DNA of 64,000 bases from Panonychus citri (GCF_014898815.1 NW_026515513.1:1116001-1180000), one strand, 5' to 3'. Shown: positions 50,958 to 63,999, counted from the first letter of the stretch. The notes: generated from the sequence alone by a model not told the origin. Program-made: numbers and translations.

Positions 50958-51642
50958 GATTGTTGATTATTTTGATATGATGATACAAGTTAATTAACTT
51001 TTTTTCTGCGTTTTGAGTTAATTGCGTCAAAAACAAACAAACGAACAAAAAAACAAAGAAACTGTTGATTTGCTTGGAAAATGACCAAAGCAATAGAAAG
51101 CAAATGAACAAGGATACAAAGAGTCCACAAGTATATTGTTGATGGTGTTGTTGATGGTAATGATGACGATGATGATTCTTATTTAATTGTTGAATTTTCT
51201 CTCTGCAACAAAAGGCGAAAACTTTTTTCTTTTCTCTCTCTTCTCTCTCACTCGAAAATGATTTTCGTTTCCTTAAATTTCACCTAACGAGCAAATTTTG
51301 AGACTTAAAAAGTTGACGCTCTTTGCCTTTGGTATCTATGGTACAAATCGCTGGTTTGGTGCATGAATATCATCGGATACTTAAGGTTCGCATGCTCGAT
51401 AATCTCTGAATAATCAGGGGTGAGCATGATCCTCATGATGAACATCTTCCTGGATGATATTCGTGGCCCACCTTAACACTTGTTTTGGAGAAAGTTTCAG
51501 GAGAAGTTATTTTCTCTTCCTCCTCTTCTTCATCTTTCATGATCTCTTTCTTTTTTTCTCTTCCTAAAACTTTCCATTCCTAAGATTAGAACTGAGGAGA
51601 AAATCAGGATGATGAAGGGAGGAAGAGAAATGAGCAGAAATA

Positions 51643-51675
<33 letters not shown>
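51643..51675. repeat. GA dinucleotide microsatellite
   Basis: About 15 uninterrupted GA units upstream of paramyosin, immediately followed by sequence rich in GATGAT/GATGAA. Confidence 0.9.
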
Positions 51676-51677
<2 letters not shown>

Positions 51678-51734
51678 GAACAACCAAAAGCTGATGATAA
51701 TGATGAAGATGAAGAGAATAGTAAAAATCTCGAT

Positions 51735-51985
51735 GAAAGTTAAGACACTTTTCTTTGCTATTTTTGGTCTTGCTCTTCAGTTTATCTCTCTAATTTAGTT
51801 TCTCTTCGAGTTCTAGTCGCTCTCCCCTATCATCATCTTCGTCTTCGTCTTCATCTTCATATCTCTTTCTTTTTTCTCTTGTAGTATTTTCTCATCCGCT
51901 TCTTTCTTCAGGCTCCTTTCGATGTGATGGAAGCCAAGTCGATAAAGGAGAAAAGTCAAAGAAGCTGAAAATTCCTATTCTATTA
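51735..51985 (-). promoter_or_regulatory. Upstream copy of a possible muscle regulatory module
   Basis: Shares with 49395-49610 the ordered words ACTTTTCTTTGCTATTTTTGG, a CT-rich block with TATCATCATC, GGAAGCCAAGTCGATAAAG and GAAAATTCCTATTCTATTAGAATT. It lies about 800-1000 bases upstream of the paramyosin ATG. Paired upstream and intronic enhancers are known for insect muscle genes, which is the reason for this call. Confidence 0.35.
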
Positions 51986-53334
51986 GAATTCATTTTCATC
52001 CTCATCTTTTATCATCATCATCATCATCATTATATTTACTTTTCATTAAATCAAATTCTCGCTTTTTTTGGGAGAAAATTTTTTCTTCCAAAATTATTTC
52101 AAGAGATTTTCACTTTCGTCTTCCCCTGAAAACCAGTGATTTCTGGTGAAAAACTAAGAACTTTAATCATAATTATAAACCTCACAATCAATTTAAATGA
52201 TTAACCTTATTGTTTTCGCTCTAATTGTGATAATTAATTACTTTAGCTTGAAAATCAATCTATGAAATTAGATAATGATAATTATTTTTTTCATTTCCCT
52301 CATGTTGATTATCAATAACATCATGACAATAACACCCACTGACTATTAACAAAACAAAATTTATTAATAGCTTATAACAATTAACTAACTAAACATTTCG
52401 TTTGCAAGCTTAACTTTTGATTAATAGACTCTAGTGATTAATAATTTATTCCGACGAAATTAATTCATTACTCTGTTTACTTTCAATCGGTAATCAAATA
52501 CAAAGGCAGTTCTACCTGTTGATTAGCTGAATTCTTACAGTTTCTTGATGATGATAATTATCATGAACATTATGACAGAAAAAATTGTCTCGATGTAACT
52601 AAATTAATGTTAATCACTTCTCGGTTGCATCTTCGAGAATTGTACTATTTGGCTAATCGTATACATGTTTAAGCTTCGTTTCTCTTAATCATCTTTTGCT
52701 TAATCATCATCATTTCGATAACATTACAAGAATTAAGAGAAAAGGTAACGAAGATTAATAAAAGACACTGAGGGGAAAACTGGGTTACCAAGAAATTGGA
52801 ATAAAAAAGAACTCGAAACAATTTGATTACCACAACTAAATTTATTTCTCATTCTTCCAACAATTAAATAGATTAGTAGACTCTTTTTCCAATAGATGTC
52901 TATGTTATCTTAATCTTCTAGAATTTAGATTATTGTAAAGGCGGTAAAAAGAACGAGATTAATTGTTTTGAAAGTTTTTCTGTTCACAAAAGTTTCCAAC
53001 ACTGATTTTCAATTAATGGATAATAGAAATCATCATGTGAATGATGATTAGATGTAGTGAGCTTTAACCAATTTCCAATTTCCAATAACGATTATTGATT
53101 ACGATTAAGCATAACCAACGATAATCTCAACTAGAGTGATAACCAATTGAATCTCTATGTAAGCATGAACGTAACAATGTTTCTGATTGTTACAAGGTAA
53201 CAGAAGTGATAATTGAATGTCAAACATGATAACTGAGAGAAATAGTAAATTAAATTTTAGAATCGTCTCCTGATTTAACCATACAAGCTAATCTGGTAAT
53301 TAGTTAATAGTTAATAATTGATCCTCCCCTTCTT

Positions 53335-53595
53335 TCAGATATGTTTCTTATTTTCAACTTTATCAATTTTACCGGTGAGATTTAATCTGTCAAATGGATA
53401 ATCTTGAAAATCACTTGATCCAGTTACATTAATGATTACATAAGTATCGGAAATTTCATCTACTTTTACTTTCAAAAGGTCAGTAAATTGATCGTCACCT
53501 TTTGATGGTTCAGGTGACTTTGAGTGGACATTGGTAACAATTAGAAAAAGGGACAAGAGAACAATTAAATTAACGGTAACAATATAACCCTTCAT
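53335..53595 (-). pseudogene. Inverted, truncated copy of exon 1 of the 55556 gene
   Basis: The minus strand encodes MKGYIVTVNL and continues identically in protein to the first exon of the gene at 55556 (which starts MKLYIVTVNL) for about 85 residues. After the codons for KKHI it meets TGA and similarity ends. The signal peptide is intact, but the second and third exons are missing. Only patchy similarity continues upstream of the ATG. High identity implies a recent inverted duplication. It might still express an 86-residue secreted fragment. Confidence 0.85.
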
Positions 53596-54298
53596 GGTCT
53601 CAGGGATAACTCAGTTTTCTAGGAAAAGAAATTATCATTAATAATTATCTGTGATCAATTTATTATTTTCCATTTTCAATGGAAAACTATCGATAAAATT
53701 AATCAATCAGTTACAATAATCATCTAGCAATAATGAGTTAATCGACATAACGACCGTTTCATAATCGGTTGCATTCTGATTGTAACTTTATTTCATGATT
53801 TTATCAAAATTTAAGCTTGATTATCAATATATTCGGGAGTTGGTATAATGTTAATAATGACGATGATTTTTTTTAATATAACTCGAAGTTCGTTTAATTT
53901 TTAACATGCAACTGAAAATATATCATTCGGTTGTTATTACACCATTGATATGAACAAAAAATTCCCATTTTCTGATATAAGATTCACAGAAAATTTGACA
54001 AACTTGGAAATCGAATGTTCCGAAATCAATAACTTTGATATGGAAATCTGAACATTAATATCACTTTTATTATCAACAAAACAATACAATATTCATTGAA
54101 AGTCTCTGATTAGCTGATCATGATTTAACTGACAAAACAAACCAAAAAAGGCTAAATTACAATTTAAAGTGAGCTGATTTAAATTGAGATACAAAATCAA
54201 TTGATTAATATACAAATGATAGATTAAATAATGTCAACAGCGATTACCTTAAATGTTTAATCAAAAGTAAAACGTTTCGATATAACTATTAATAGAAA
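53596..54298. other. Intergenic
   Basis: AT-rich. The part next to 53596 retains patchy similarity to the leader of the gene at 55556. Otherwise nothing is recognised. Confidence 0.5.
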
Positions 54299-54307
54299 TA
54301 TAAAAAG
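54299..54307 (+). promoter_or_regulatory. TATA box of the 54404 gene
   Basis: TATAAAAAG lies about 105 bases upstream of the ATG, the same spacing as the TATA box before the secreted-protein gene at 1871. Confidence 0.5.
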
Positions 54308-54403
54308 TATTTAATGAGAAATCAATTTGTTCACTAGCAATCAATTGTTTTACTTAAATCCATCAATTAATATTAATTGTTGATAATTGCTAGTTCTGTC
54401 AAT

Positions 54404-55266
54404 ATGAAATCACTCATTTACTCAGTTTGTATTGTTCTGGTCATCGGTATTGTCCATTGTGCTTCAACTGGATCAACGAAAGACAATCAATCAAAAGATG
54501 TTGTTGCTCAAACTTTACAATTAACCAGCCAATTAATTGAATTTACTGATACTTCAATTGTGATCAACATAACTGGACCTGCGGTTTATGAAAAAACTAA
54601 ATTGTCAGCAATTAACTTCAATATCAGCTATCAAGGTAAAAAGAATGGTAAAAATGCTTGGATTCCAATGACTGAACGTAAGTGAGATTATGTGACGAAA
54701 GAGTGTTAGCAATTAACACTAATTGTGAAAAAATTTTCGTTTAATTACAGAATCTAATTGGACCATTGAGAATGTTGACCATTCTAATAAGGAAATTTTC
54801 GTAAAGAAATTAACAGTAATTCAACTTAAAGCAAAGGTCCGATATCAACTCGAAATTTCAGGTCAATACGATAAAAAGATTTTATCGAGCGAACCAAAAA
54901 GTTTGGTCGTTCGTATGAAAGCCTATAAGCCGAAAGGATCTTTGAAAAACCAGGTCATTCTACAGTTGAAAGGAACGAACCCGAAAACTTATTTCGTTCA
55001 AGTTTATCGAGTAAGTAAATGGAAAACGTTGATCTGAATGCTCACCTAGTAGAATTTATTGTAAATGTCATTTTCTCTTCCGATTATATTATTAGATTGA
55101 TGGAGATAAAAACGTTATCATTATTGATGAAACTCTTGATGCTTCAGTTGGAAGCTCGACAACTTTGGACAATCTTCAAGCCGGGAAAAAATATCAGATC
55201 AAATTCTGGTATATTTGTACTCAGAATGTTATCTCACCTCCCGAATACATTGATTATCAAGCTTAA
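54404..55266 (+). CDS. Secreted protein, Fn3-like repeats, paralogue A
   Basis: Exons 54404-54677, 54751-55010 and 55096-55266 join in phase (1, 0) into 234 aa. MKSLIYSVCIVLVIGIVHCAS is a clean signal peptide. An upstream in-frame ATG at 54377 would put it internal, so the later start is chosen. The mature protein shows alternating strands with I-D-x-S-I-V-I-N-I-T-G near the start and LDNLQAGKKYQIKFWY near the end. The latter resembles the L-x-P-x-T-x-Y-x-h-x-V strand of fibronectin type III domains. Its exon pattern and the motifs NPKTYFVQVYR and FWYI match paralogue B at 55556. The family is unknown to me and the Fn3 resemblance is tentative. A role outside the cell is inferred from secretion. 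Confidence 0.8.
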
Positions 55267-55555
55267 ATTGTAATAATTTGATAAAACCATGAAATAAAAT
55301 CACAATCAGAATTCAACTAATTATGAAACAGTCGTTTTGATTAACTTTTTGTTGCAGGGTGATTATTATAACAATTGATTTTCTTTTCCATTGAAAATGA
55401 TAAATAATTTATCGATCACAATTTAGATAAGATTAAACTATCGATTCATTTTTTCCGTAGAAAATTGAGTTATCACAATCAAGATAAATTTCTTCGTCTA
55501 ATTATTAACTGATTTCAACAATTCTACGTTCACAGTTTTCACAATAACTGAGACC
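55267..55555. other. Spacer between the two paralogues
   Basis: 289 bases, with an AATAAA at about 55292-55297 that could end the upstream transcript. No clear TATA box precedes paralogue B. Part of this leader is recognisable beside the inverted copy at 53596. Confidence 0.5.
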
Positions 55556-56418
55556 ATGAAGCTTTATATTGTTACCGTTAATTTAATTGTTCTCTTGTCC
55601 CTTTTTCTAATTGTTACCAATGTCCACTCAAAGTCACCTGAACCATCAAAAGGTGACGATCAATTTACTGACCTTTTGAAAGTAAAAGTAGATGAAATTT
55701 CCGATACTTATGTAATCATTAATGTAACTGGATCAAGTGATTTTCAAGATTATCCATTTGACAGATTAAATCTCACCGGTAAAATTGATAAAGTTGAAAA
55801 TAAGAAACATATCTGGATACCTGTGGATGAAGGTGAGTATCAATATATTTAGATAATCTTTACCATAATCTAATCCACAGGTTAATCCATTTGTTTTTCA
55901 TCAAGACAGGCTTTCAATTCAATGTGACCAAAAGTATTCATAATAATAAAACCCAATCGATTAGTAATCTAATCAAAATTGATAACCTTCAACCTAATCA
56001 ACTTTATCGGTTTAAAATTGTGGGAAAGTATGGAAATGTGATCTATGTCGATACTGAGCCCGAACATGTGGACATTACGACGAAACCATTGGCACCTAAA
56101 GGTACCGTTAATAAGCAGATAAGTTTATCGTTAGAAGGAACCAACGTCAAAACTTATTTCGTTCAAGTTGATAAGGTAAACCAATTTTCTAGTAGATTAA
56201 TTGATTAAGCATTCGGATTAATCTCTTTGATTATCACCTTACAGGTTGTTAAACGAAACAGATTAGAGACTGTGATTAACTCAACGATCTCATCGTCGCA
56301 TTCTGATTACATAACTTTGGACAATTTAAAATCGGGTACAAGATATTCAATTAAACTCTGGTACTTGGATAATAACAAGAAAACTTCAGCAATCAAAACA
56401 ATTGATTATAAAGCTTAA
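55556..56418 (+). CDS. Secreted protein, Fn3-like repeats, paralogue B
   Basis: Exons 55556-55832, 55910-56175 and 56245-56418 join in phase (1, 0) into 238 aa. MKLYIVTVNLIVLLSLFLIV to VHSKS is the signal peptide. The mature part has no cysteine, several NxT/NxS sites and beta-strand-like alternation. LDNLKSGTRYSIKLWYLD and LQPNQLYRFKIVGKYG resemble the last strands of two fibronectin-III-like units. Exon phases and length match paralogue A exactly, although sequence identity is modest, so the pair arose by an old tandem duplication. In contrast the inverted exon 1 copy at 53335 is nearly identical. Function is unknown. Confidence 0.85.
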
Positions 56419-56626
56419 TTAGTTAGACAATCAATAAATAAATGTGATAAAAGTTAAATTGATGTGTTGATCGTTTTATTAATTGTGAAATTGGTTAAGT
56501 TGTTTACTCAGATTTAATTGTGATGTTCAGTTGGGAGATTAAGGCAAATGATTTAGATTATAAAACTTCATTGATGAACTGGAATGATGACGATGCTGAT
56601 GATTGTTGTTACTTAAGAGATTAAGA

Positions 56627-59600
56627 TTAAGATGATCCCGAATATGATAGGTCATAATATTCGCGTCCTTTTTGGTTGTATTTCGCTTTATGAATAGCAG
56701 CCAATTTATCTCGAGCTTCGTGAAGTTCACGTTCTTTTCTCAATATCTCTTCTCGAGCCGATATTTCGATTGCTATTGAAGGTACTTTACGTTTACTGAT
56801 CACCAAACTTGTCTCTTCGTTAACCTCGATCGCTCGTTGAGCGGCCAAAACCAAAGCATCGGTCGCTCTTTTAACCGCATTTCCAGCCGCTTGAAGTCGT
56901 AACATGGTCTTTGAATCTGGATCAGCTTTCACTTGACAGGCAACCAAAAGATGAGCCGTTGATGTGGCTACTTGTTTAGCAGCTGAAATGAGTTTTTCTT
57001 CAGAAGCGTGACCCTGGACAAGAGCATTAGCCGCTTCGACTAAACTGTGAGTTGCAGCGGCTACTAAACGAGCAGCGGAAATTAAACCTTCAGACCATTC
57101 ACCATCGTCAGAACGTGAAACTGGGTGATTAGAAAGTCGACCTGCGGCAACAAGTTCCCGTTGTGCTGCACAAGCGGCACGTAAAAGGGCAGCAGTAGCA
57201 GCGGTTATCGATTTAGCTGCTTCAAGAATCATTTCATCAAAGCTCATGTCATCATGAGGAAGCTAAGAAAAAGAGTAAAAGAAAATAGAAAATGAAAAAC
57301 TCGAAATGTTTAAAATCAATTCCATCATAGTGCCAACATACCTTTATACTGACTCGACGTGGTTGTAAACTGGCCAACTTTTGGGCTGCAGCATCGATCG
57401 AAGCGGCTGCACCAAGAAGTTCAGTCTCGGCGATAACCGTTGGATCATCTGGATCAACCCAATCTGAACCTTTCAACATTTCAGCACAAGAGACAATCTC
57501 AGTTACCGAAGATGCGATATCCCGAGACATTTCAATTAGTATCTGTCTCTCTTCATTAGTGGCCCCAGATGACCGTTGGACACACTGACGAACCATTTGT
57601 AAAAGTTGTCGATACTTAAGAGCACAACCTCGGCCAACATCAAGAGTTCGTGATCGTAGTTCACTTGAATCAGAAGCATAAGCAGCCTGTCTTGTGGTCA
57701 CCAAAAGGTCAAAAATCGCCTTTCGACCCAAATTGGCCGCAGTAATAATATCATCCTGTCGTCCACTGTTACCAGCGGCAACTGATTTAGCTGTTGCAAT
57801 GGTCACCGGTTTGGTTATACGAATCAAATCCTCTGGAGTTGAATGTTTCCTTGGTGGTTCCGATGAATCAAATAATCGCAATTCTTGATCGATGGCCGCA
57901 ATTGTCTGTTCAAGAGCTCGAGTTCCTCTTTGGTGTTCATCTTCAACCGTTTTCACAGTTTTCAACAGCGATGTTACATTTGAAATCATATGCTACCAGT
58001 GAAAAAAAAACGAAAACAAAGAGAAATTGATAAATTAGATTCGATTACAATAAGAATAGCCATTGGTCAAGGAGAGCAATTCAAACCCATTATCAGTGAC
58101 CAAACATGATTAATATACTTTTATATTCAATACCAAAACGACATCGATATTAAATGTAAATTAATCTCTGATTAGAACAAAAAAAAAGTCAGAGATAGTT
58201 AATTGCTTTTCTTGTGATTAATCAAACCTCAGACTAAGAGTTAACGATAATTTTGAATATGTGTTGCTTGTAATTGTGTTGGTTAAATTGTGCTGGTTAA
58301 ACAAATCAGACAATCAATTAGTTTTATCAAAGTAACAAGTTTGATACAAATCTAATATTTATATAAATTATGTTAGCAATTGGATCTTATTGTAATAAGA
58401 ATAACAATTTAAATGTAAATCTTGTTAATTGTGATATCTTTTAATTGTCTACCAACCTTGGCTGATTCCTTCATCGATATCATGGTTGGATCATCGTTAC
58501 TCTTGCCTGAGGCTGATTTAGTTGCAATCACAAGGTCACCTAGAGCAGTGGCAACATCCTTTGCCGAGTTCAACAGCAATACCTGAGCTTCAGAGTTCCT
58601 AGAACCCAATGAGGTCGCTCCTTGTTTAACCTCATCGGCCAATTTAACGATCGCTTCAACCGCACTTCCAGCAGCATCGGCCAATTTTTCCTGATCCGAT
58701 GCAGCGCCGACAAATAATGCTTTCGTATCCTCGACCAGCGCTTTGGCACATTTGAGGATACTTTCCCTATGAGCGGCAAATGAATCGTCAGGATCTTCCG
58801 GATTAAGTGTTCCCGCAGTGGCAAACATGATCGTTGTATCAAGGTCACCAATGATTCCCGAAACAACCGATGCCGCATTGATACAAGCCTGAGTTCCCCT
58901 TGAACCGGCCTGAAGAGCGGCCAGTACATAAGATGCTTTCTCACAAACATGGTGACTTTGCTGAGTTACATCATGTTGAGCTCTTAAATCATCTGGATCA
59001 TCTTGAACTCCACCGGTCACTTTGGTCAACTGGATACAAGCGCTTCCCAATTCCTGGACACTACTTTTAATCCTGTTTCCAACCTAAATTATTGAAAGAC
59101 CAACAATTGATTTATTACACAATCAAATCAGTGTGATTTAAATTTGATACTTACCTCGTAATTAGCTGTAGTACCAACCGCCCCAATAGTGTTTAGTGTT
59201 AACGATGAAAAGTTTGATGCAAGTTGATTAGTCAATTCACCCAATTGATCAACCTCTTTGTTAACTGATTTTGTATTCTGTGAGTAAATTAATTGTTAAC
59301 AAAAATACATAAAAAATTCAATTCATTTGAAGAAAAGGTAATAATTGTGGTACTTACAATTTCTTGAGCAATTCGAGTGATCTCTCTCAATAGATTAATC
59401 ATTCGTGTTTGATAATCGACGAAACTTAAATTTGGATCAATAAGATCACCACTGAATGAATATCGTCCATCCATCCGTCCGATTGATTTACTGATTGAAT
59501 CGACAACAACAGGTACATGAGCCGCTCCTGGGCTGGTTGTTTGAAGCGTATGCGATAGATCATTAATGGCCTCTTTTAGACATTCCCCGCTTCGTCGACA

Positions 59601-62600
59601 TCGGCATGAGTATCAGTGTTTTTAGCATTACCACCCGACTCTTTTACCGAGAAAACCATTTGAAGTCCACATTCGCAAACAGTTTTCGTTTGACTAAATA
59701 GAGTTGATTGAATTCGTCCATTTGAAATCTTTGAAATAGCGCCGATAACATTGTCCACCAATGGATCAAAATAAGCAGAGAATCCGGTAACCCGGTGTCC
59801 AAGACTTTCGGCCTCACATTTACCTGTAACCCGAAGAGGGTCAATCTTATCAGCGATCTCAAGTAAAGTTGAGTGTAAAATTTCACGATAAGTTTTAAAT
59901 GAATGATCAGCTCGAGGGGAAAGTGTTTGTTGGTGTAAACTCATTGAAGCCGAATCAAGGTCACGAATGTTTCGTCGTAATTTCTCAATTGCCAGGTCAC
60001 ATTCCCGTTGACCAGGAGCTGCTTCCTTGAGAGCAGAGATTAAAGTTTGGACAGAAGTGTCAACCGATTCACCATGAGTGGACAACATACTCCAACCTGG
60101 TCCATCTTGAGGTTTTAAGATCAACGATTTAGCCGTGGTCAGTAGGTTACAAAATGAGTCGCAGGTTTGCTTAGCCGCACTTGTGATTGGTAATTGTGAT
60201 AGTCGAGCCTTGTCACTGATTCGAGCGGGAATTCCGGCAAATTCATCAGATGACGCGAAAGCGGTGAGATTTTGAACGGCCTCGATTAAAGGCTTAGTTG
60301 CTTGGGAACAATGTTTACGAACGACCTCCGAGTTTGGCTGTGAGTCGAGCGTTTTAATCTCTTTACCAAAGCGGCTGTAGCATTGGCCACATCTTTGGCT
60401 GATTGGACGAAATGTCTCTTTGCAATTGGATTGTTTGTTCGAGATGAGGCCAATCGGCAGGAATTACAAAGGGATGATGTATGACGAGCTATGGCTGTAG
60501 CTGCAGCCAAGATTTGTTGTTGGCTGGACGATCGATCGGTCAATTTTTCGCAAGCTTCGGTAATCGCATCGTTAGACTTGTGGAAAGTTGAAATGTCAAC
60601 AAGACCTGGACGACCAGCGACCGATGTTGAATCAGCAGCAGCAATTAAATAAGCTGATTGAGCGGAAGTCTCAATAAGATCACAAACTGAATCAGCGCCC
60701 TCACGAACAGAGTTACAGAAGGTCTCAGACTCACATCGTTCCGCTGAGTTACCAATGTTGGTCATAATGTCACGAAGTTTCTGTGAAATTGTAATAATAC
60801 CATCGAGACAATTAAAATAACTAAGCAAGTTAATCGGCTCAATAGTATTATCCAACATTGGCTTAGCCATTTGAATTCGTCTGATAGCTGCGTCGACTTC
60901 CGTTTGACCTGGAGCACCAGTTGAACATAAGTTTATCAAATTACTTATCGCATCGCTAAGAGATCTCTGTGAGGCTCCAAGAGTATTTTTGGCCGATAGC
61001 GAATGAGGGTCAGATGAAACCGATCGAGCCGATAAAAGTAATTTACTACTGGACGACGATATCGATTGTAAACTCGAGACCATTGTTTTCCTGATCGATT
61101 CATCTTTGATTCCGCCGACCATTTCCATTCCAGTGGTGGCAAATGAGCCGAAAACGGTTGTGAACCTTTTCGAGGATGATGATAGATTGACTGGTGATCT
61201 TGAGTTTGCGACAACATCAGACGCAGATTCGTTCAAACGATTGGCAGCGGCAATTAAATTGTTCGAAAGATCAACATAAGACTTTTTACTCGACATCGAA
61301 CTTGATGAGACACTTGTAAACAAAGTGTTCGATTCGTTGATTGTTCTAATTGCATCATCGATATCTCGATGTCCTGGCATTGAATTGATACAATTACTCA
61401 AAGCATTCGAAACATTTTTAGCAACGTAAGTGAGTCTTGGTTGGCGTTCTTTGTCATTGATATTTTCTAGCGCCCATTTTGTTTCTTCAAAAAGTTCGAT
61501 TGATTTTTGTAGAACATCAATTGAATTTTGAAGAGTTCGAACCTGAAATTCTGGGTCACTTGAAGTGGCAGCAACACCTCTTACAGATCGAGTCATATCT
61601 CTTAAGGCGATTGTTGTATCTCGAGCAGCGGCACCAACATGAACCTCGTTTCCTTGAGAAGCGGCAGTCAACAGTTCAGCCATTCCAGAGCCAACAGTTT
61701 TACAATCGACGCTCAGCTGAGTGATACACCTTTCTATCGTCTCACCTGGAAGTGGTTTAAGTGTCCCTCGAACAGCGGCCTTTTTATTTCCGTTTACCTC
61801 AACGATCAATTCTTTGACGGCTTCAATGGCATTTTCAATCTCGAATGAGGTGTAACAAGCTTCTTGTGCTTTTATAAGGCTAATTTTCAATTCGGAAATG
61901 GCCTCGTCGAGTTGTTGAGCAGAGTTACGAAGAGACAGTGAACTCGAAGGATCCGAGATATTTGGTATAGCGGCTTTCGAGGTGTTGGCCATTCGCGAGG
62001 TTGGGTCAATAAAAGCTTCACATGCATTGATCAATTGAATCTGAGCAACCGGATCATCGGGGTTGGTGTGAACGTCTTTGATTCCGGAAACAACGGACGG
62101 CATTGAATCTGAAACCTCGGAGCAGATTAATTCCAGTTCATCGTGAAGTATACGGTTAGTATTGTGTTGACCTGCCCCGTGAATGGCAGCGATATTCTGT
62201 GTGGCCGCAGAAGCCGTTTGACGGGCACAAACTTCCAGCCGATTGATGACCTTCTTACGAAGAGCATTGGAAACCGCTGTATTGGTCGCGTTGACCACAT
62301 CTTCGGCTGCTTTTTTCAAGGCTGCTTGTGATTTAGAATCGTGAGGATTAGTGGCACATCCTTTTGCAGCATCAACCAGGCGACTTGTAGCATCGGCCAA
62401 AACTCTAGCAGCGGCCAAAAGTCGCTTTTGAATATCTATCATTTAAATGCAAGTGTTAGTCATGTTAGATTAAAATTTTCTTTCTCGAAAAAAAAAACAA
62501 AAGTTGAAGGTCAAACTTTTACCTGAGTCAGATTGTGTTCCCGCTTTACCCTTAATGTCGGTGATCAATTGTGAGGTCGCTTGGCCAATACTTTAGCCTG

Positions 62601-63999
62601 TTTGACCATTTCACCAGCGTCACCAGTTGAACTGAACAATTTATCGGTCGCATCAATAATCGTATCGACTGGACCATCGTTTTCGGTAACTTTTTTCGCT
62701 CGGTGTGAACCATACATATTGACCTGATCTAAGAGCTGATTTAAAGCTCGAGTAACAGCTGCAGCAGCTTCTCTAAGATCAGCTATGAGCTTAGGATCTT
62801 TACAAGATAATTGACAAGCTTTCAAAACATTTTCAACCGCTCGAGCGACCTTCTTACAGGCCTCCGTTAACTCCTTCTGACAAGATGGATTTTGTATCGT
62901 TGGTGAGACCACTTTAGCCGTTGTCACCAATTGACTTGTAGCCAAAGCACATTCGTTAGCTGATTCAATTACTTTCGCTATTTATAAACAAATAAAACAT
63001 GAATCAACTCAATGTAACATGGGAATTTGTATATTGACAGGATTTCTCACCTTGATCTGATGGATCACATTTCGCTGTAACATCTTTAGCTTTGAGGACC
63101 AAAGTGGCCGCAGCATTGGCTACATGTTTAGCGATCGATAAGAGGATATCGGTTGTTTCTCGATCGCATTCATCTTCTTCGCCGATAGTTGCAAGAACGG
63201 CATGAGAAGCTTCACCAACTCGTCCAGCTGAATTAAGAAGTTGAGGTCGACTTGGTTTACTTGTTGGTTCAGCGGCTTTGAGAAGATCGGAAAAGGCTTT
63301 ACATAATCGACGAGCTGCATCCAAAAGTTCATCTCCTTTGGCTTCGTCTTCCATAAGTGTGGCGATAACTCGAACATCTTTGGACATTTCCGGTAAATTA
63401 GATGTAATTGTCGAAACAGCAGCGCCAATCGCTGGAGCCATTGTTTCCAACTCTTTAGGTGGAACTCCAGTTAAAGTGACCAATTGAGCTGTAGCCGCAT
63501 TCATCGCGGACAATTGAGAGGCCACATTTTGTTTCTTAACATCCATTTGACTTTGCTTCCATTTCTTAGCACTTGGATCGTTACCAATGTCCGGTAATCG
63601 AGCCTTTGATGACAACTCTTTCTCCGCCTTTTTGATAACCTCTTTACCGGCCTCAATAGTTGACAATAAAGCCCTTTGAGGACCAGAAAGTCCAGTTGAA
63701 TGAATCGCTGGTTTTTTAATCTCATTACTTGGAACATGTCCAACATGAGCGTGACCCTTAACGGTGGTCATTTGAACGGGAGGCATCGATCTCTCAATGG
63801 TTATCTCAGGCTCTTTGGTGGCTGCTCGTAAAACCGCAGGCATTGCTATGGAATTAACTTCGGGCTGTGCTAATTTAGGTGAAGGTGCTGGTTGGTACTG
63901 AAGGATTGTCGCCTTGTAAGGTGCAACCGAATCTTCAACCATAGTCGAACCTTCATCACCTTCAATTCCAAAATGATCTTTAGCCTTTTTCCGTTTCAA
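56627..63999 (-). CDS. rhea: Talin, C-terminal ~85% (partial, with three one-base losses)
   Basis: Exons on the minus strand: 63999(open)-63051, 62977-62523, 62435-59358, 59277-59155, 59083-58457, 57992-57342 and 57262-56627, all phase-compatible. About 2,170 residues are covered, from the end of the FERM region (KKAKDHFGIEGDEGSTM) through the helical rod to the C-terminal I/LWEQ actin-binding domain (VPSIAIEISAREEILRKERELHEARDKLA split over the last exon). The head domain lies beyond the right edge. Talin links integrins to actin. The reading frame breaks at about 62583-62586, 60361-60368 and 59583-59588. Each break is a single missing base in a short run, and talin similarity resumes at once in the next frame (for example QATSQLITDIKG, KEIKTLDSQ, ECLKEAINDL). 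No stops occur elsewhere. Errors in the sequence are likelier than a pseudogene. Confidence 0.93.
57993..58456 (-). other. Talin intron
   Basis: 464-base AT-rich intron between two phase-0 exons. Nothing else is seen. Confidence 0.8.

Larger units (their letters stand above)
50958..53330. other. Upstream region of paramyosin
   Basis: Presumed promoter of the minus-strand paramyosin gene and intergenic DNA. It holds a GA tract (51643-51675), the module at 51735-51985 and TCATCA repeats near 52015. No coding frame is supported. Confidence 0.5.
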
